A DNA stretch of 64,000 nucleotides, taken from assembly GCA_017470605.1 (NCBI GenBank), contig JAFUYH010000043.1, positions 1 through 64,000 on the forward strand. Direction: 5' to 3'. A program made the position numbers and the translations under genes. Below the pieces are notes generated by a model. It saw nothing but the letters and a program-made list of their open reading frames with translations. It did no database searches and had not been told where the DNA came from. This document shows, in pieces, positions 1 through 7,881 of this stretch. Source of the stretch: Treponema sp. (GTDB lineage: Bacteria > Spirochaetota > Spirochaetia > Treponematales > Treponemataceae). Every line of letters starts with the position of its first letter. The first letter of the stretch is position 1.

Positions 1-145
1 ACGGGATTGCAAACGCATTTATAAGCCGAGGCGAAGCCTTTTTAATCATTTTCCTATACGGCTTATACCATGCGGTTTGCAAGAACGTGCAGTGGTAGCA
101 CTTTTTACAGTTTCGGCTCTTTTATAATGCGTTTGCCCTGGATGG
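1..145. repeat. Copy of a dispersed intergenic element
   Basis: No gene is visible here. The stretch carries GCACTTTTTACA (about 98-110) and ATAATGCGTTTGCCCTG (124-140), and begins with a related GCAAACGCATTTATAA. The same words recur in the gap at 20.4-20.6 kb, and in altered form at 61.8 kb. This suggests a small dispersed non-coding repeat family. Function is unknown. Confidence 0.55.
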
Positions 146-169
146 CTTTGACAGTGCTTTTGCGGGCTG

Positions 170-198
170 TTGATTAAATTTCTGTTTTTCAATATTAT
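170..198 (+). promoter_or_regulatory. Predicted sigma70-type promoter of rpsO
   Basis: TTGATT (170-175), a 17-base spacer and TATTAT (193-198). Transcription would start near 205, giving a leader of about 118 bases before the rpsO ATG. Confidence 0.55.
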
Positions 199-204
199 TT
201 GAGC

Positions 205-322
205 ATCTGTTTTACGGATTTTCTGTGATTACTTCCTAGAAACCCAGGATTTGACCTGCAGGGCTTCCGCGCAGACAGATTTCCGGCCTGTTCGGAAAAT
301 ATTAATTTTAAGGGGTTCCATT
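205..322 (+). promoter_or_regulatory. rpsO 5' leader, possible S15 autoregulation site
   Basis: A leader of about 118 bases contains a hairpin with arms TTTCCG (280-285) and CGGAAA (293-298), followed by the ribosome site AAGGGG just before the start codon. Ribosomal protein S15 represses its own mRNA through leader structures in several bacteria. That such control operates here is inference; no known S15 motif was matched. Confidence 0.3.
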
Positions 323-592
323 ATGGCACTTACAAAAGAAGCTACTTCAGCTACAGTAAAGAAGTATGGCGCAAAAGACACTGACACTGGAAGTGTAAAA
401 GTTCAGATTGCTCTTATGACACAGCGCGTTCAGCAGCTCACAGAGCACAACAAGCTCTTCCCAAAAGACGCTAATGCTAAGCGTGCTTTGCTCAAAGTTG
501 TAGGTCAGCGCCGCAAGATGCTCCGCTACTTTGAACGCACAGACCTTGAAGGCTACCGTGCATTCATCAAAGAGCTTGGACTTCGTAAGTAG
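323..592 (+). CDS. rpsO: 30S ribosomal protein S15
   Basis: An 89-residue S15, the usual length for the family. It is a small-subunit primary binder that contacts the 16S rRNA central domain and later forms bridges to the 50S subunit. The start is the ATG at 323, placed after AAGGGG with the family N-terminus MALTKEAT; an in-frame upstream extension is not needed. The family signature is visible in the middle and end: the QIALMTQRVQQLTEHNKLFPKD block followed by a basic segment (KRALLKVVGQRRKMLRYF). It stands alone with its own promoter and a strong terminator. In many bacteria rpsO is followed by pnp; here pnp lies 2.1 kb downstream, separated by a minus-strand gene and a repeat array. Identification is secure. 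Confidence 0.97.
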   Translation: MALTKEATSATVKKYGAKDTDTGSVKVQIALMTQRVQQLTEHNKLFPKDANAKRALLKVVGQRRKMLRYFERTDLEGYRAFIKELGLRK

Positions 593-596
593 GATG

Positions 597-676
597 ATTA
601 TCGGGTCAAGCCCGATAATGACAAAGTTGTCAAGTCTGAAAATGACACACCTGTCATGCTGAACTTGTTTCAGCAT
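597..676. repeat. Short palindromic repeats downstream of rpsO
   Basis: Two palindromes follow the gene. The first has arms ATTATCGGG (597-605) and CCCGATAAT (611-619). The second has arms ATGCTGAA (656-663) and TTCAGCAT (669-676). A cousin of the first (TGTCATTCCCCGGCTTGAC type) sits after pnp. Such GTCAT-containing palindromes recur between genes in many unrelated bacteria. Confidence 0.6.
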
Positions 677-680
677 CTCA

Positions 681-718
681 AAATCCCGCCAGTTTTGTGC
701 CGCGCGGGATTTTTTTTT
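681..718 (+). terminator. Rho-independent terminator of rpsO
   Basis: Arms AAATCCCGC (681-689) and GCGGGATTT (704-712) are followed by a run of eight or more T. Confidence 0.85.
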
Positions 719-762
719 GCCCTAAAATCTATCTTGATATTACATTTATATTCAATTTTATT

Positions 763-1641
763 TCAGTTAGAAAGTAAATATTCTTCAATCAAATTTTCAA
801 TAACCCGTGTACTCAGAGGTTCTTCCTGAGTTTCCATTGTGATGATGAGCCTGCGGCCGGGGATAATGCCGTTTTCTGTGTAGAGCCGGACTTTGCCTGC
901 TGCATTTTTTGAGTAGTCCGGGTCGTCCATAAGGCCAAAGTGCTCCCAGAAGAACTCGGCTCGGGTGCGCACGTTGAGGCAGAGGAAGTCTGGGTAGAAG
1001 GTTGTGACGGCGGTAGAGTGGGGCGGGAATTTGCCGGAATCTCCGCGGACTTTGCCCTTTGTGCATTTGGGGAGGGGCAGCGGGTATTCGTAGCGGTAAG
1101 GGATTTTGTGGCGGTAGAGTGTATCGGCGATTATTACTTCTGACTTGGAGCGCACCCGTTCGCCGCGGGCTGTGTAGAGGAGCGGGGCATCTGGTGAAAA
1201 GGGCCTACCCGCCCAGGAGGCTGCCTGCCAGCGGTTTGCGTACTGTTCGTCTGTGAGTGTTACCGGGGTAATGAGTTCGCGGCGGGCCGGGCAGAGGGCA
1301 TTGTAGAAGTTTGTGTGGTCGCAGCCTGTCTGTGAAAGATATTTTTCTAATGCGGTGATTTCTTTCTGTATCTGCACAATTACATCTTCATTATAATCCT
1401 TCTGTGCAAGCGTTTTTGCAAAATTGATATTTTTCTTGCAGATGTATTTTCCTGTTAAGTCATCAGGACTTGTGTAATGATAATATTGGGGCCGGCTATT
1501 GGCTTTTTGTGATACACGCAGATGTCCGCCTGGCTGATTCTTTACATTTCGCGTGAGCTGGGTCTGTGCCTCCTTCAATATCAAGAGTCTTTGTTGCAAC
1601 TGGGCAGTCAATGTGTCTGGTGGAATAAGTTCCATTTGCAT
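763..1641 (-). CDS. PD-(D/E)XK nuclease-like protein of unknown role
   Basis: A 292-residue protein. The N-terminal 120 residues look helical and charged. The C-terminal half shows a pattern typical of orphan PD-(D/E)XK-like proteins: SKSEVIIADTL with a conserved Glu, then YEYPLPL, a core YPDF carrying the Asp, and FFWEHFGLMDDPDY. The usual E-x-K is replaced by E-H, so catalytic activity is uncertain. The start ATG follows AGGAGA at good spacing. The gene stands alone, pointing toward rpsO, and its 5' end abuts the hairpin repeat array at 1663. The central part (about 840-1300) is clearly richer in G and C than the neighbouring genes, which could reflect horizontal origin. Nuclease fold is inferred from motif pattern only; substrate and partner are unknown. 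Confidence 0.6.
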   Translation of the reverse strand: MQMELIPPDTLTAQLQQRLLILKEAQTQLTRNVKNQPGGHLRVSQKANSRPQYYHYTSPDDLTGKYICKKNINFAKTLAQKDYNEDVIVQIQKEITALEKYLSQTGCDHTNFYNALCPARRELITPVTLTDEQYANRWQAASWAGRPFSPDAPLLYTARGERVRSKSEVIIADTLYRHKIPYRYEYPLPLPKCTKGKVRGDSGKFPPHSTAVTTFYPDFLCLNVRTRAEFFWEHFGLMDDPDYSKNAAGKVRLYTENGIIPGRRLIITMETQEEPLSTRVIENLIEEYLLSN

Positions 1642-1662
1642 TTTTCTTCTCCTTTTGAATAT

Positions 1663-2180
1663 TTTATGTGAAAACCGCAGGGGGAGCCTGTGTGCAAATG
1701 CGCCTTACAGTGGCTTGGTTTCCCATAGAGTGCCTTTTTTGGGGCGTCCTATGGGAAAAAGGCAGGGAGCCCGGTGGACAGATTGCACTTACTGCGCCTT
1801 ATTTTCACATAGAAGTTCTTCTTTTTGACATCCTATGGGAAAGTCGCAGGGGGAGCCTGTGTGCAAATGCCCCTTACAGTGGCTTGGTTTCCCATAAAGT
1901 GCCTTTTTGGGGGCATCCTATGGGAAGAATGCAAGGAGCCCTGTGCACAGATTGCACTTATTGCGCCTTATTTTCACATAGAAGTTCTTCTTTTTGACAT
2001 CCTATGGGAAAGTCGCAGGGGAAGCCTGTGTGCAAATGCCCCTTACAGTGGCTTGGTTTCCCATAGAGTGCCTTTTTGGGGGCATCCTATGGGAAAAATG
2101 CAAGGAGCCCGGTGCACAGATTGCACTTACTGCGCCTTATTTTCACATAGAACCCATTCTTTTTTGTATCCTATGTGAAT
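1663..2180. repeat. Alternating 85/84-bp hairpin repeat array, three 169-bp units
   Basis: Six half-units begin at about 1663, 1748, 1832, 1917, 2001 and 2086, with a closing arm at 2170. Intervals alternate 85 and 84 bases, so type A and type B half-units alternate and the true period is 169. Internal starts read CCTATGGGAAA. Type A ends with TTTCCCATAG, which pairs with the next start across a loop of about 20 bases; type B ends with TTTTCACATAG. The outermost arms are TATGTGAAAA and CTATGTGAA, matching the B arm. Open frames across it repeat the same residues and are not considered genes. Function is unknown. Confidence 0.85.
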
Positions 2181-2189
2181 CCCTCACAT

Positions 2190-2280
2190 TTTGCAGCCCT
2201 CGCACCGTGCCCCGCACCGCACCTCACACCCCACACCCCACACCCCGCACCTCGCACCTCGCACCTCACGCACCCGCCTT
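2190..2280. repeat. Low-complexity C/A-rich tract
   Basis: A G-poor stretch made of loosely repeated CACCCCA and CGCACCT words, directly after the hairpin array. No gene is supported. From 2281 to about 2420 the sequence is A/T-rich with nothing recognisable. Confidence 0.7.
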
Positions 2281-2424
2281 CATGTATTCCCGCTTTTCAG
2301 TTTTCACCAGAGTCTCTATATATAATATTGCCGGCATATATCAAAAAAGGAAAAGAATTGGAAAAAAATCTTAAAAAAAATGTAAAAAACTCTTGCTTCC
2401 TTCAAAATCTTCAAAAATCTTCCA

Positions 2425-2453
2425 TTGATTATTATGTATTTATAGATTAAAAT
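2425..2453 (+). promoter_or_regulatory. Predicted promoter of pnp
   Basis: TTGATT (2425-2430), exactly 17 bases, then TAAAAT (2448-2453). Transcription would begin near 2460, about 297 bases before the pnp start. Confidence 0.5.
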
Positions 2454-2459
2454 TATATA

Positions 2460-2756
2460 TCTGCGTATTTTTACGGGGGTTTTAGGGGGGAAACAACATC
2501 GTTGGTTCCCCCCTAGGAGAGAGGGTAGCGGAAGACCGCTTGCGGGCTGAAGCGAGGGGGAGTCTTCCCCCTCCTTAATTAAGAATATTAGTTTTACTAA
2601 TAAATGGTATCTAAAGATACCGACGAGTTTATAACCGCTCAGATGGCGCGGTTATAAACGTCGCATTTGTAAAGAAAGAACTAAAATCTGAAGATTTTAC
2701 TTCTTCTTATATAGAAAAAAACACGCGTCGGATGTAGTGACGTGTGTAGGAGAAAA
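2460..2756 (+). promoter_or_regulatory. Long multi-hairpin leader of pnp
   Basis: Six or more hairpins follow one another. Arms: 2483-2497/2501-2515 (six G against six C), 2554-2561/2566-2573 (GAGGGGGA/TCCCCCTC), 2587-2591/2597-2601, 2606-2611/2616-2621 (GGTATC/GATACC), 2628-2638/2648-2658 (11 bp) and 2682-2689/2692-2699 (TAAAATCT/AGATTTTA). A final imperfect stem, 2721-2729/2739-2747, ends one base before the ribosome site AGGAG (2748-2752). In enterobacteria the pnp leader is a stem cut by RNase III through which PNPase represses itself. A comparable control here is inference. Confidence 0.55.
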
Positions 2757-4859
2757 ATGATGTCTGTAGAAAGAGTAACCTACAAACTTGGAGATGCCGA
2801 TCTCATCCTTGAAACTGGAAAAATCGGTAAACAGGCTAATGGATGTGTTTACGCTCAGTGGGGCGGAGCCGCTATTATTGCAACTATTTGTGCTTCGTCT
2901 GCTGTAACGGAAGGTCAGGATTTTGTGCCTGTAACTGTTGAGTATAACGAAAAATTCTATGCTGCCGGAAAGATTCCTGGTGGCTTTGTTAAGAGAGAGG
3001 GAAGGCCAAAGGACAAGGAAATTCTGGTTAGCCGCCTTATTGACCGCCCTATGCGCCCGCTTTTTGAGCCATCTTTTGGTCACGAACTTCAGATTGTTCC
3101 AACCTGTGTTTCTTGCGATGGTGTTCATACTCAGGATATTCTTGCTGTTATTGCCGCTTCTGCTGCAACTTGTATTTCTGATATTCCATTCCACGGTCCG
3201 GTTGCTGCCTGCCGTGTTGGATATTTGAACGGTGAATACATTATCAACCCTACATTCGAACAGATTGAAAAGGGCGACCTTGAAATCGTTGTTGCCGGAA
3301 CTAAAGACGGCTTTACAATGGTAGAAGGTGGTGCTAACGAAGTTTCTGAGGAATTGATGCTTGGAGCTTTGGAACGCGCTCAGAAGTTCATTACTGATAT
3401 GTGTCTGCTCCAGGAAGAACTCGTAAAGAAGGCCGGTAAGGAAAAGCTTCCTTTGAATCCTCTTGATGTAACTCTGGAAAATGCTGAGGCTATTGAGGCT
3501 GAAGCAACTCCACTTTTGAAAGAAGCCTGCTTCAAAGACAGCAAAATTAGCCGTGGTAAGGCAATTGCACAGGTTCAGAAGGATTTGGCTGCAAAATATG
3601 CTGAACAGCTTTCTGACCCAATTCAGGCAAAACTTTTCTGTACTTTGATGGATGACATTCAGTACAAACTGCTCCGTAAGTCTATTCTGGACGATGGCAT
3701 TCGTGTTGACGGCCGTAAGGTTGATGAAATCCGTCCTATCACATGCGAAGTAAACGTATTGCCAACTCCACACGGAAGCGCACTTTTCACTCGTGGTGAA
3801 ACACAGTCTCTTGCTGTATGTACTCTTGGTACTGCAATGGACGAACAGTCTTATGACGATATCGATGGAGACAGAAGCGAGCACTTCATCCTCCATTATA
3901 ACTTCCCACCATACTCAGTTGGTGAAACAGGTAAGCTTACAACAGGCCGCCGCGAAATTGGTCACGGTAACCTTGCCCGCCGCTCACTTGCAGCTATGGT
4001 TCCAAGCCGCGAAGAATTCCCATACACAATCCGTGTAGTTTCTGAAATCATGGAATCTAACGGTTCTTCATCACAGGCTTCTACTTGTGGTGGTACACTT
4101 TGTATGCTCGCTGCCGGCGTTCCAATGAAGAAGATGGTTGCCGGTATTGCTATGGGTCTTATCACAGAACCAGAGGGAGATAATCCTTATGGCCGCTATA
4201 AGATTTTGAGCGATATCCTTGGTGAAGAAGACCACCTTGGTGATATGGACTTTAAGGTAGCCGGAACAAAAGACGGTATTACAGGCTTCCAGATGGATAT
4301 TAAGATTGCCGGTGTAACAACTGAAATCATGAAGAAGGCTATGGAACAGGCTCGTCAGGGTCGTCTCCACATCCTCTCAATCATGGAGAAGTGCATCGAC
4401 AAGCCGGCTCCACTTGCTAAGAACGCTCCACAGATTCTTACAATGAAGATTCCTGTAGACAAGATTGGCGCTCTCATTGGACCAGGCGGAAAGAATGTTA
4501 AGGCTCTCTGTGCTCAGTATGATGTAACAATCAACACTGAAGACGACGGAACTGTAACAATCTACTCTAAGAACGGTTTGAATGCTGAGGCTGCTAAAAA
4601 GGCTGTAAAGGGCATTACAGAAGATCCAGAGGTTGGAACAATCTATCAGGGAACTGTAAAGCGCATTATGGACTTTGGTGCCTTTGTAGAAATCCTTCCT
4701 GGAAAAGAAGGACTCTGTCACATTTCAAAGCTCTCAAAGCAGCGTGTAAACAAGGTAACTGACGTTCTTAAAGAAGGTCAGGTAATTCCTGTTAAGCTGC
4801 TCGAAGTAGACAAGCAGGGAAGACTGAACCTGAGCTACATTGACGCTCTTGAGAATTAA
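2757..4859 (+). CDS. pnp: Polyribonucleotide nucleotidyltransferase (PNPase)
   Basis: A 700-residue PNPase, the phosphorolytic 3'-5' exoribonuclease that degrades mRNA in the cytoplasm and can also add 3' tails. Two RNase PH-like domains occupy roughly residues 1-550. A KH domain with GALIGPGGKNVK lies near 570-580, and a C-terminal S1 domain (FGAFVEILPGKEGLCHISKLS) covers about 625-695. Length and domain order are normal. Two ATG codons stand in tandem at 2757 and 2760 after AGGAG; the second has the better spacing, so the true protein may lack the first Met. The gene has its own promoter and a structured leader, and ends before a strong terminator. Confidence 0.97.
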   Translation: MMSVERVTYKLGDADLILETGKIGKQANGCVYAQWGGAAIIATICASSAVTEGQDFVPVTVEYNEKFYAAGKIPGGFVKREGRPKDKEILVSRLIDRPMRPLFEPSFGHELQIVPTCVSCDGVHTQDILAVIAASAATCISDIPFHGPVAACRVGYLNGEYIINPTFEQIEKGDLEIVVAGTKDGFTMVEGGANEVSEELMLGALERAQKFITDMCLLQEELVKKAGKEKLPLNPLDVTLENAEAIEAEATPLLKEACFKDSKISRGKAIAQVQKDLAAKYAEQLSDPIQAKLFCTLMDDIQYKLLRKSILDDGIRVDGRKVDEIRPITCEVNVLPTPHGSALFTRGETQSLAVCTLGTAMDEQSYDDIDGDRSEHFILHYNFPPYSVGETGKLTTGRREIGHGNLARRSLAAMVPSREEFPYTIRVVSEIMESNGSSSQASTCGGTLCMLAAGVPMKKMVAGIAMGLITEPEGDNPYGRYKILSDILGEEDHLGDMDFKVAGTKDGITGFQMDIKIAGVTTEIMKKAMEQARQGRLHILSIMEKCIDKPAPLAKNAPQILTMKIPVDKIGALIGPGGKNVKALCAQYDVTINTEDDGTVTIYSKNGLNAEAAKKAVKGITEDPEVGTIYQGTVKRIMDFGAFVEILPGKEGLCHISKLSKQRVNKVTDVLKEGQVIPVKLLEVDKQGRLNLSYIDALEN

Positions 4860-4976
4860 TGAAAAGCCGGCAGGCATAGCTTGCCTTTGAGCTGAAGCAA
4901 AGCTGACTGCTTGCTTTTTAACGGTTCTCCGATAGTCGGCTTGTCATTCCCTGGTCTGTTCGGACGATTTTATGTC

Positions 4977-5007
4977 ATTCCCCGGCTTGACCGGGGAATC
5001 TTTTTTT
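4977..5007 (+). terminator. Rho-independent terminator of pnp
   Basis: Arms ATTCCCCGG (4977-4985) and CCGGGGAAT (4991-4999), then seven T. The stem is also a member of the common GTCATTCCCCGGCTTGAC palindrome type, so a dispersed repeat seems to serve as the terminator. Confidence 0.85.
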
Positions 5008-5031
5008 ATTCCATATTTACCAACATTTTGA

Positions 5032-5037
5032 TATAAT
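5032..5037 (+). promoter_or_regulatory. -10 box close to the dut start codon
   Basis: TATAAT lies 8 bases before the dut ATG, and no ribosome binding sequence lies between them. No good -35 box is visible. The dut operon may have a leaderless or near-leaderless mRNA. Confidence 0.45.
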
Positions 5038-5045
5038 CACCATAT

Positions 5046-5528
5046 ATGAATAAAATAAACGTAAAGTGTATTGCCTCAGATGGTGCTGTTATCCCTGAAT
5101 ATAAGACAAGCGGTGCTGCAGGTGCAGACATCTGTGCCCGCATAGATTCTGACGTAAAAATAGAAAAGGGAAAATTTGCCATGATTCCAACCGGGCTTTT
5201 TTTTGAAATTCCGGAAGGGTATGAAATTCAGGTTCGTCCGCGTTCCGGTCTTGCGGCAAAAAACGGCATAACAGTATTGAATACACCAGGCACTATAGAC
5301 AGCGACTACCGCGGCGAATTAAAAATCATTCTTATAAATCTTGGAAACGAAGATTTTATTGTGCATGATAAAGACCGCATTGCTCAGATTATTATTGCCC
5401 CTGTAACTCAGGCTGCTTTTATACCTGCAGAAAAACTTTCTGCTACAGAACGCGGAAGCGGCGGTTTTGGTTCTACAGGAGTTGCCGCAACAGGCCTTTC
5501 TTCTACCGGAGTTGCCTCTTCAAAATGA
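5046..5528 (+). CDS. dut: dUTP diphosphatase (dUTPase)
   Basis: A trimeric-type dUTPase of 160 residues, hydrolysing dUTP to dUMP and pyrophosphate so that uracil stays out of DNA and dUMP is available for dTMP synthesis. All five motifs are present: AAGADIC (24-30), RPRSGLA (64-70), GTIDSDYRGE (82-91) with the catalytic Asp, DRIAQ (110-114) and the C-terminal flap RGSGGFGSTG (136-145). After the flap come 15 extra residues in which S/A-T-G-V/L words repeat, so the tail is longer than usual. It is the first gene of an operon and overlaps lptF by four bases (ATGA). Confidence 0.95.
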   Translation: MNKINVKCIASDGAVIPEYKTSGAAGADICARIDSDVKIEKGKFAMIPTGLFFEIPEGYEIQVRPRSGLAAKNGITVLNTPGTIDSDYRGELKIILINLGNEDFIVHDKDRIAQIIIAPVTQAAFIPAEKLSATERGSGGFGSTGVAATGLSSTGVASSK

Positions 5529-6778
5529 CACTTCATGAGCTGAATAAAAAAATAATTTTTTTTCTCAAAAAAATTGGACTTTGGTTTGCAGCCCTGCCTC
5601 TTGTAAGCCATATTATAAAGGCTCATAATTTTATTCAGGTTAAAGTTTTTAAGAAAGGAGAACTTAAAAATCATATCCTTATAAAATATATTTTCAAGGA
5701 TTTGTTTCTCTACTTTCTTGTAAGTTTTCTTTTCTTTTTTATGATTTTCTTTGTAAATCAGATTCTGCTGACTGTAGAAGATTTGCTGGCAAAATCGGCC
5801 CCCTTTAAGGATGTAATGCGAATCATGTTCTACAGTCTTCCTTTTATAATTGCCCAGTCTTCTCCTTTTGCAACTCTGGTTGGTTTTTTGATGAGCCTTG
5901 GCGGCATGATGAGTAACAACGAAATCCTTATTTTCCGGGCGGCAGGTTTTTCTTTTATTAGGATTCTTCTTCCTACCGCAATTTTGGGCTTAATCATTTC
6001 AATTGCTTCTTTTTTTGTTAATGATTATTTGCTTCCTCTTGGTCAGATAAAATACGGAAGACTTATGAGGGAAATTATGAATTCCACGCCAACTATTGAA
6101 CTGGAATCAAACAGTGTAAAATCTCTGGATTCCTCAAATGTTGTTATAGGTGAAGTGGAAGGTAATTCAGTTTCTGACCTTATTATTTTTGATTCAAATA
6201 ATGAGCAGGACCGCCTGATTTTTGCTGGAAAGTCTACCCTGCAAGGGGCAAAAAGTGAAGGAGTCCTTATGCAGTTTGATATGAATGATTCCACAGTCCT
6301 TTCAATCAGTAAGAATAACCGCAGTAAATATGATGTAATGAAGTCTAAGAATTCAATTTTAAACATATTTGATACAACACTCTTAGGCAATACATCCCGT
6401 TCTGCCAGAGAAATGACAACTTACGACCTTACAAAAACTATAAAGAAGATGAAGCAGGATGCACAGGAAGATACTTCCTTAAAAAGACGGCTGAATCTTT
6501 GGATAATGGAATATCATAAAAAGTTTTCCCTGCCTTTCGGGTCAATTTTCTTTGCAATTTTTGCTTTTTCCATTGCCTTTTTATTTGGAAAACATAATGG
6601 TCAGACTATTGGCCTTTTTCTTGGTCTTGTCGTCTGCGTTTTATATTGGGCAATGCAGATTATGGGTCAGCTTTTTGTTCAGAGAGTCGGCTTGAATGCC
6701 TTCTGGTGTATCTGGATTCCGAATTTTGTAATCGGATTTTTTGCCTTGCTCTTCCTTATAATTTTGATTAAAAAGTAG
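5525..6778 (+). CDS. lptF: LptF/LptG family permease (first of pair)
   Basis: A 417-residue YjgP/YjgQ-family membrane protein. In the Lpt system, LptF and LptG with ATPase LptB pull lipopolysaccharide out of the inner membrane. Hydrophobic segments fall near residues 58-80, 100-125 and 145-167, followed by a periplasmic region (about 170-330) and three more segments at the C-terminus, the family's six-helix plan. The start overlaps the dut stop (ATGA). About 50 residues before the first family-typical stretch (ILIKYIFKDLF) are extra, but no better start with a ribosome site was found. A second paralogue follows after four bases. Some treponemes lack classical LPS, so the lipid exported is uncertain. 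Which paralogue is LptF is by order only. Confidence 0.85.
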   Translation: MTLHELNKKIIFFLKKIGLWFAALPLVSHIIKAHNFIQVKVFKKGELKNHILIKYIFKDLFLYFLVSFLFFFMIFFVNQILLTVEDLLAKSAPFKDVMRIMFYSLPFIIAQSSPFATLVGFLMSLGGMMSNNEILIFRAAGFSFIRILLPTAILGLIISIASFFVNDYLLPLGQIKYGRLMREIMNSTPTIELESNSVKSLDSSNVVIGEVEGNSVSDLIIFDSNNEQDRLIFAGKSTLQGAKSEGVLMQFDMNDSTVLSISKNNRSKYDVMKSKNSILNIFDTTLLGNTSRSAREMTTYDLTKTIKKMKQDAQEDTSLKRRLNLWIMEYHKKFSLPFGSIFFAIFAFSIAFLFGKHNGQTIGLFLGLVVCVLYWAMQIMGQLFVQRVGLNAFWCIWIPNFVIGFFALLFLIILIKK

Positions 6779-6782
6779 TTTT

Positions 6783-7859
6783 ATGAAACTTGTCATTTAT
6801 TTATATAAAAAGATTATTCCTCTTTTCTTTGGTGCTATGATTTTTTTTGCCCTTGTACTTAATCTGGTTGATCTTTTTATGCATATTGCCACTTATCTTC
6901 AGAATAATGTAACTGTAAAAGATATTGTGATGGTCATGCTTTATTATGTTCCAAAAACAATCTGGTATGCAGTTCCTGTTGCAATCCTTTTTTCTACTTC
7001 TTACAGTCTTAGTGATATGTATGCCAATAATGAACTGGAGGCTCTTTTTGCTTCCGGTGTATCGCTTTTCCGCTTTACTCTGCCTGTTCTTTTGCTTTCA
7101 GTTCTGCTTTCTTTCGGACTTTTTGCCTTTGAAAATAAATATGTTGTTTCTACTTATGAAAAAAAGACGACATTACAGGATCAGCTGCTAAAAAAAGTAA
7201 CAAATGAAAATAATAATGACGTCATTGTTCTTTCCGAAAATGGAAAAATTATCTATAAGGCAAGACGTTATATTGAATCAACTAAGAAATTATCTGATGC
7301 CTATTTTGTTTTTCGTGATGAAGATAAAACTCTTCTTTCTATTATATATGCTTCTACAGCTTTTTGGGATGAAGAAAAAGAACGCTGGAATTTGCAGGGA
7401 GCAATTCAGTATACTCCAGACGGTCAGGGCTTTAAGACTTCTTCTGTTCAGGCAGCCTATACTCAGCAGCTTACGGAATCATATACAATTTTCAGAAAGA
7501 CAAATGTTGATGTTCAGTCCGTTTCTGCAAAAGATGCAAAAGTGTATATTGACCATCTGAAAAAAGCAGGACTTCCTTACCACGAACAGCTTTCGGAATA
7601 CTACAAAAAGTTTGCCTTTCCTTTTATTGTTTTTATCGTAGTTTTTCTTTCTATCGGGCTGACAGGAAAAACAAAGAAAAATGTGCTTCTTATAAGTCTT
7701 GCTTCCTGCATCAGTGCCTCGGTTCTTTTTTATGTTACCATGATGGTAACTATGGTGTTTGCTAAACATGGATATATTTCGCCTTTTATGGGGGCCTGGT
7801 TCCCTGTTATATTCTATACTATTGCAAGCGTAATTTTGCTGCGCTATTCCAGAACCTAA
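6783..7859 (+). CDS. lptG: LptF/LptG family permease (second of pair)
   Basis: A 358-residue partner of the preceding gene, with the same layout: N-terminal hydrophobic helices (about 12-32, 50-75, 95-117), a beta-rich periplasmic middle (about 120-260) and three C-terminal helices. The family would form the transmembrane part of an LptB2FG-type ABC exporter. No ATPase (lptB) or periplasmic bridge gene lies in this window, so those parts must be elsewhere. It starts four bases after lptF ends, which argues for translational coupling, and is followed 22 bases later by tgt. Family assignment is firm; the F/G distinction is weaker. Confidence 0.85.
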   Translation: MKLVIYLYKKIIPLFFGAMIFFALVLNLVDLFMHIATYLQNNVTVKDIVMVMLYYVPKTIWYAVPVAILFSTSYSLSDMYANNELEALFASGVSLFRFTLPVLLLSVLLSFGLFAFENKYVVSTYEKKTTLQDQLLKKVTNENNNDVIVLSENGKIIYKARRYIESTKKLSDAYFVFRDEDKTLLSIIYASTAFWDEEKERWNLQGAIQYTPDGQGFKTSSVQAAYTQQLTESYTIFRKTNVDVQSVSAKDAKVYIDHLKKAGLPYHEQLSEYYKKFAFPFIVFIVVFLSIGLTGKTKKNVLLISLASCISASVLFYVTMMVTMVFAKHGYISPFMGAWFPVIFYTIASVILLRYSRT

Positions 7860-7881
7860 AATTCAAGGCAAGGAGCTTATA

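Noticed and set aside
1663..2180. CRISPR array
   Set aside because: The repeated unit is the whole 84/85 bases with no unique spacers, and no cas gene is nearby.
1668..2374. Overlapping open frames of 109-126 codons in the repeat array
   Set aside because: They translate the same repeat in different frames, have no ribosome sites and end where the repeats end.
2697..3896. Long minus-strand frame opposite pnp (399 codons)
   Set aside because: It is antisense to a certain gene and matches no family; it arises from codon bias of pnp.
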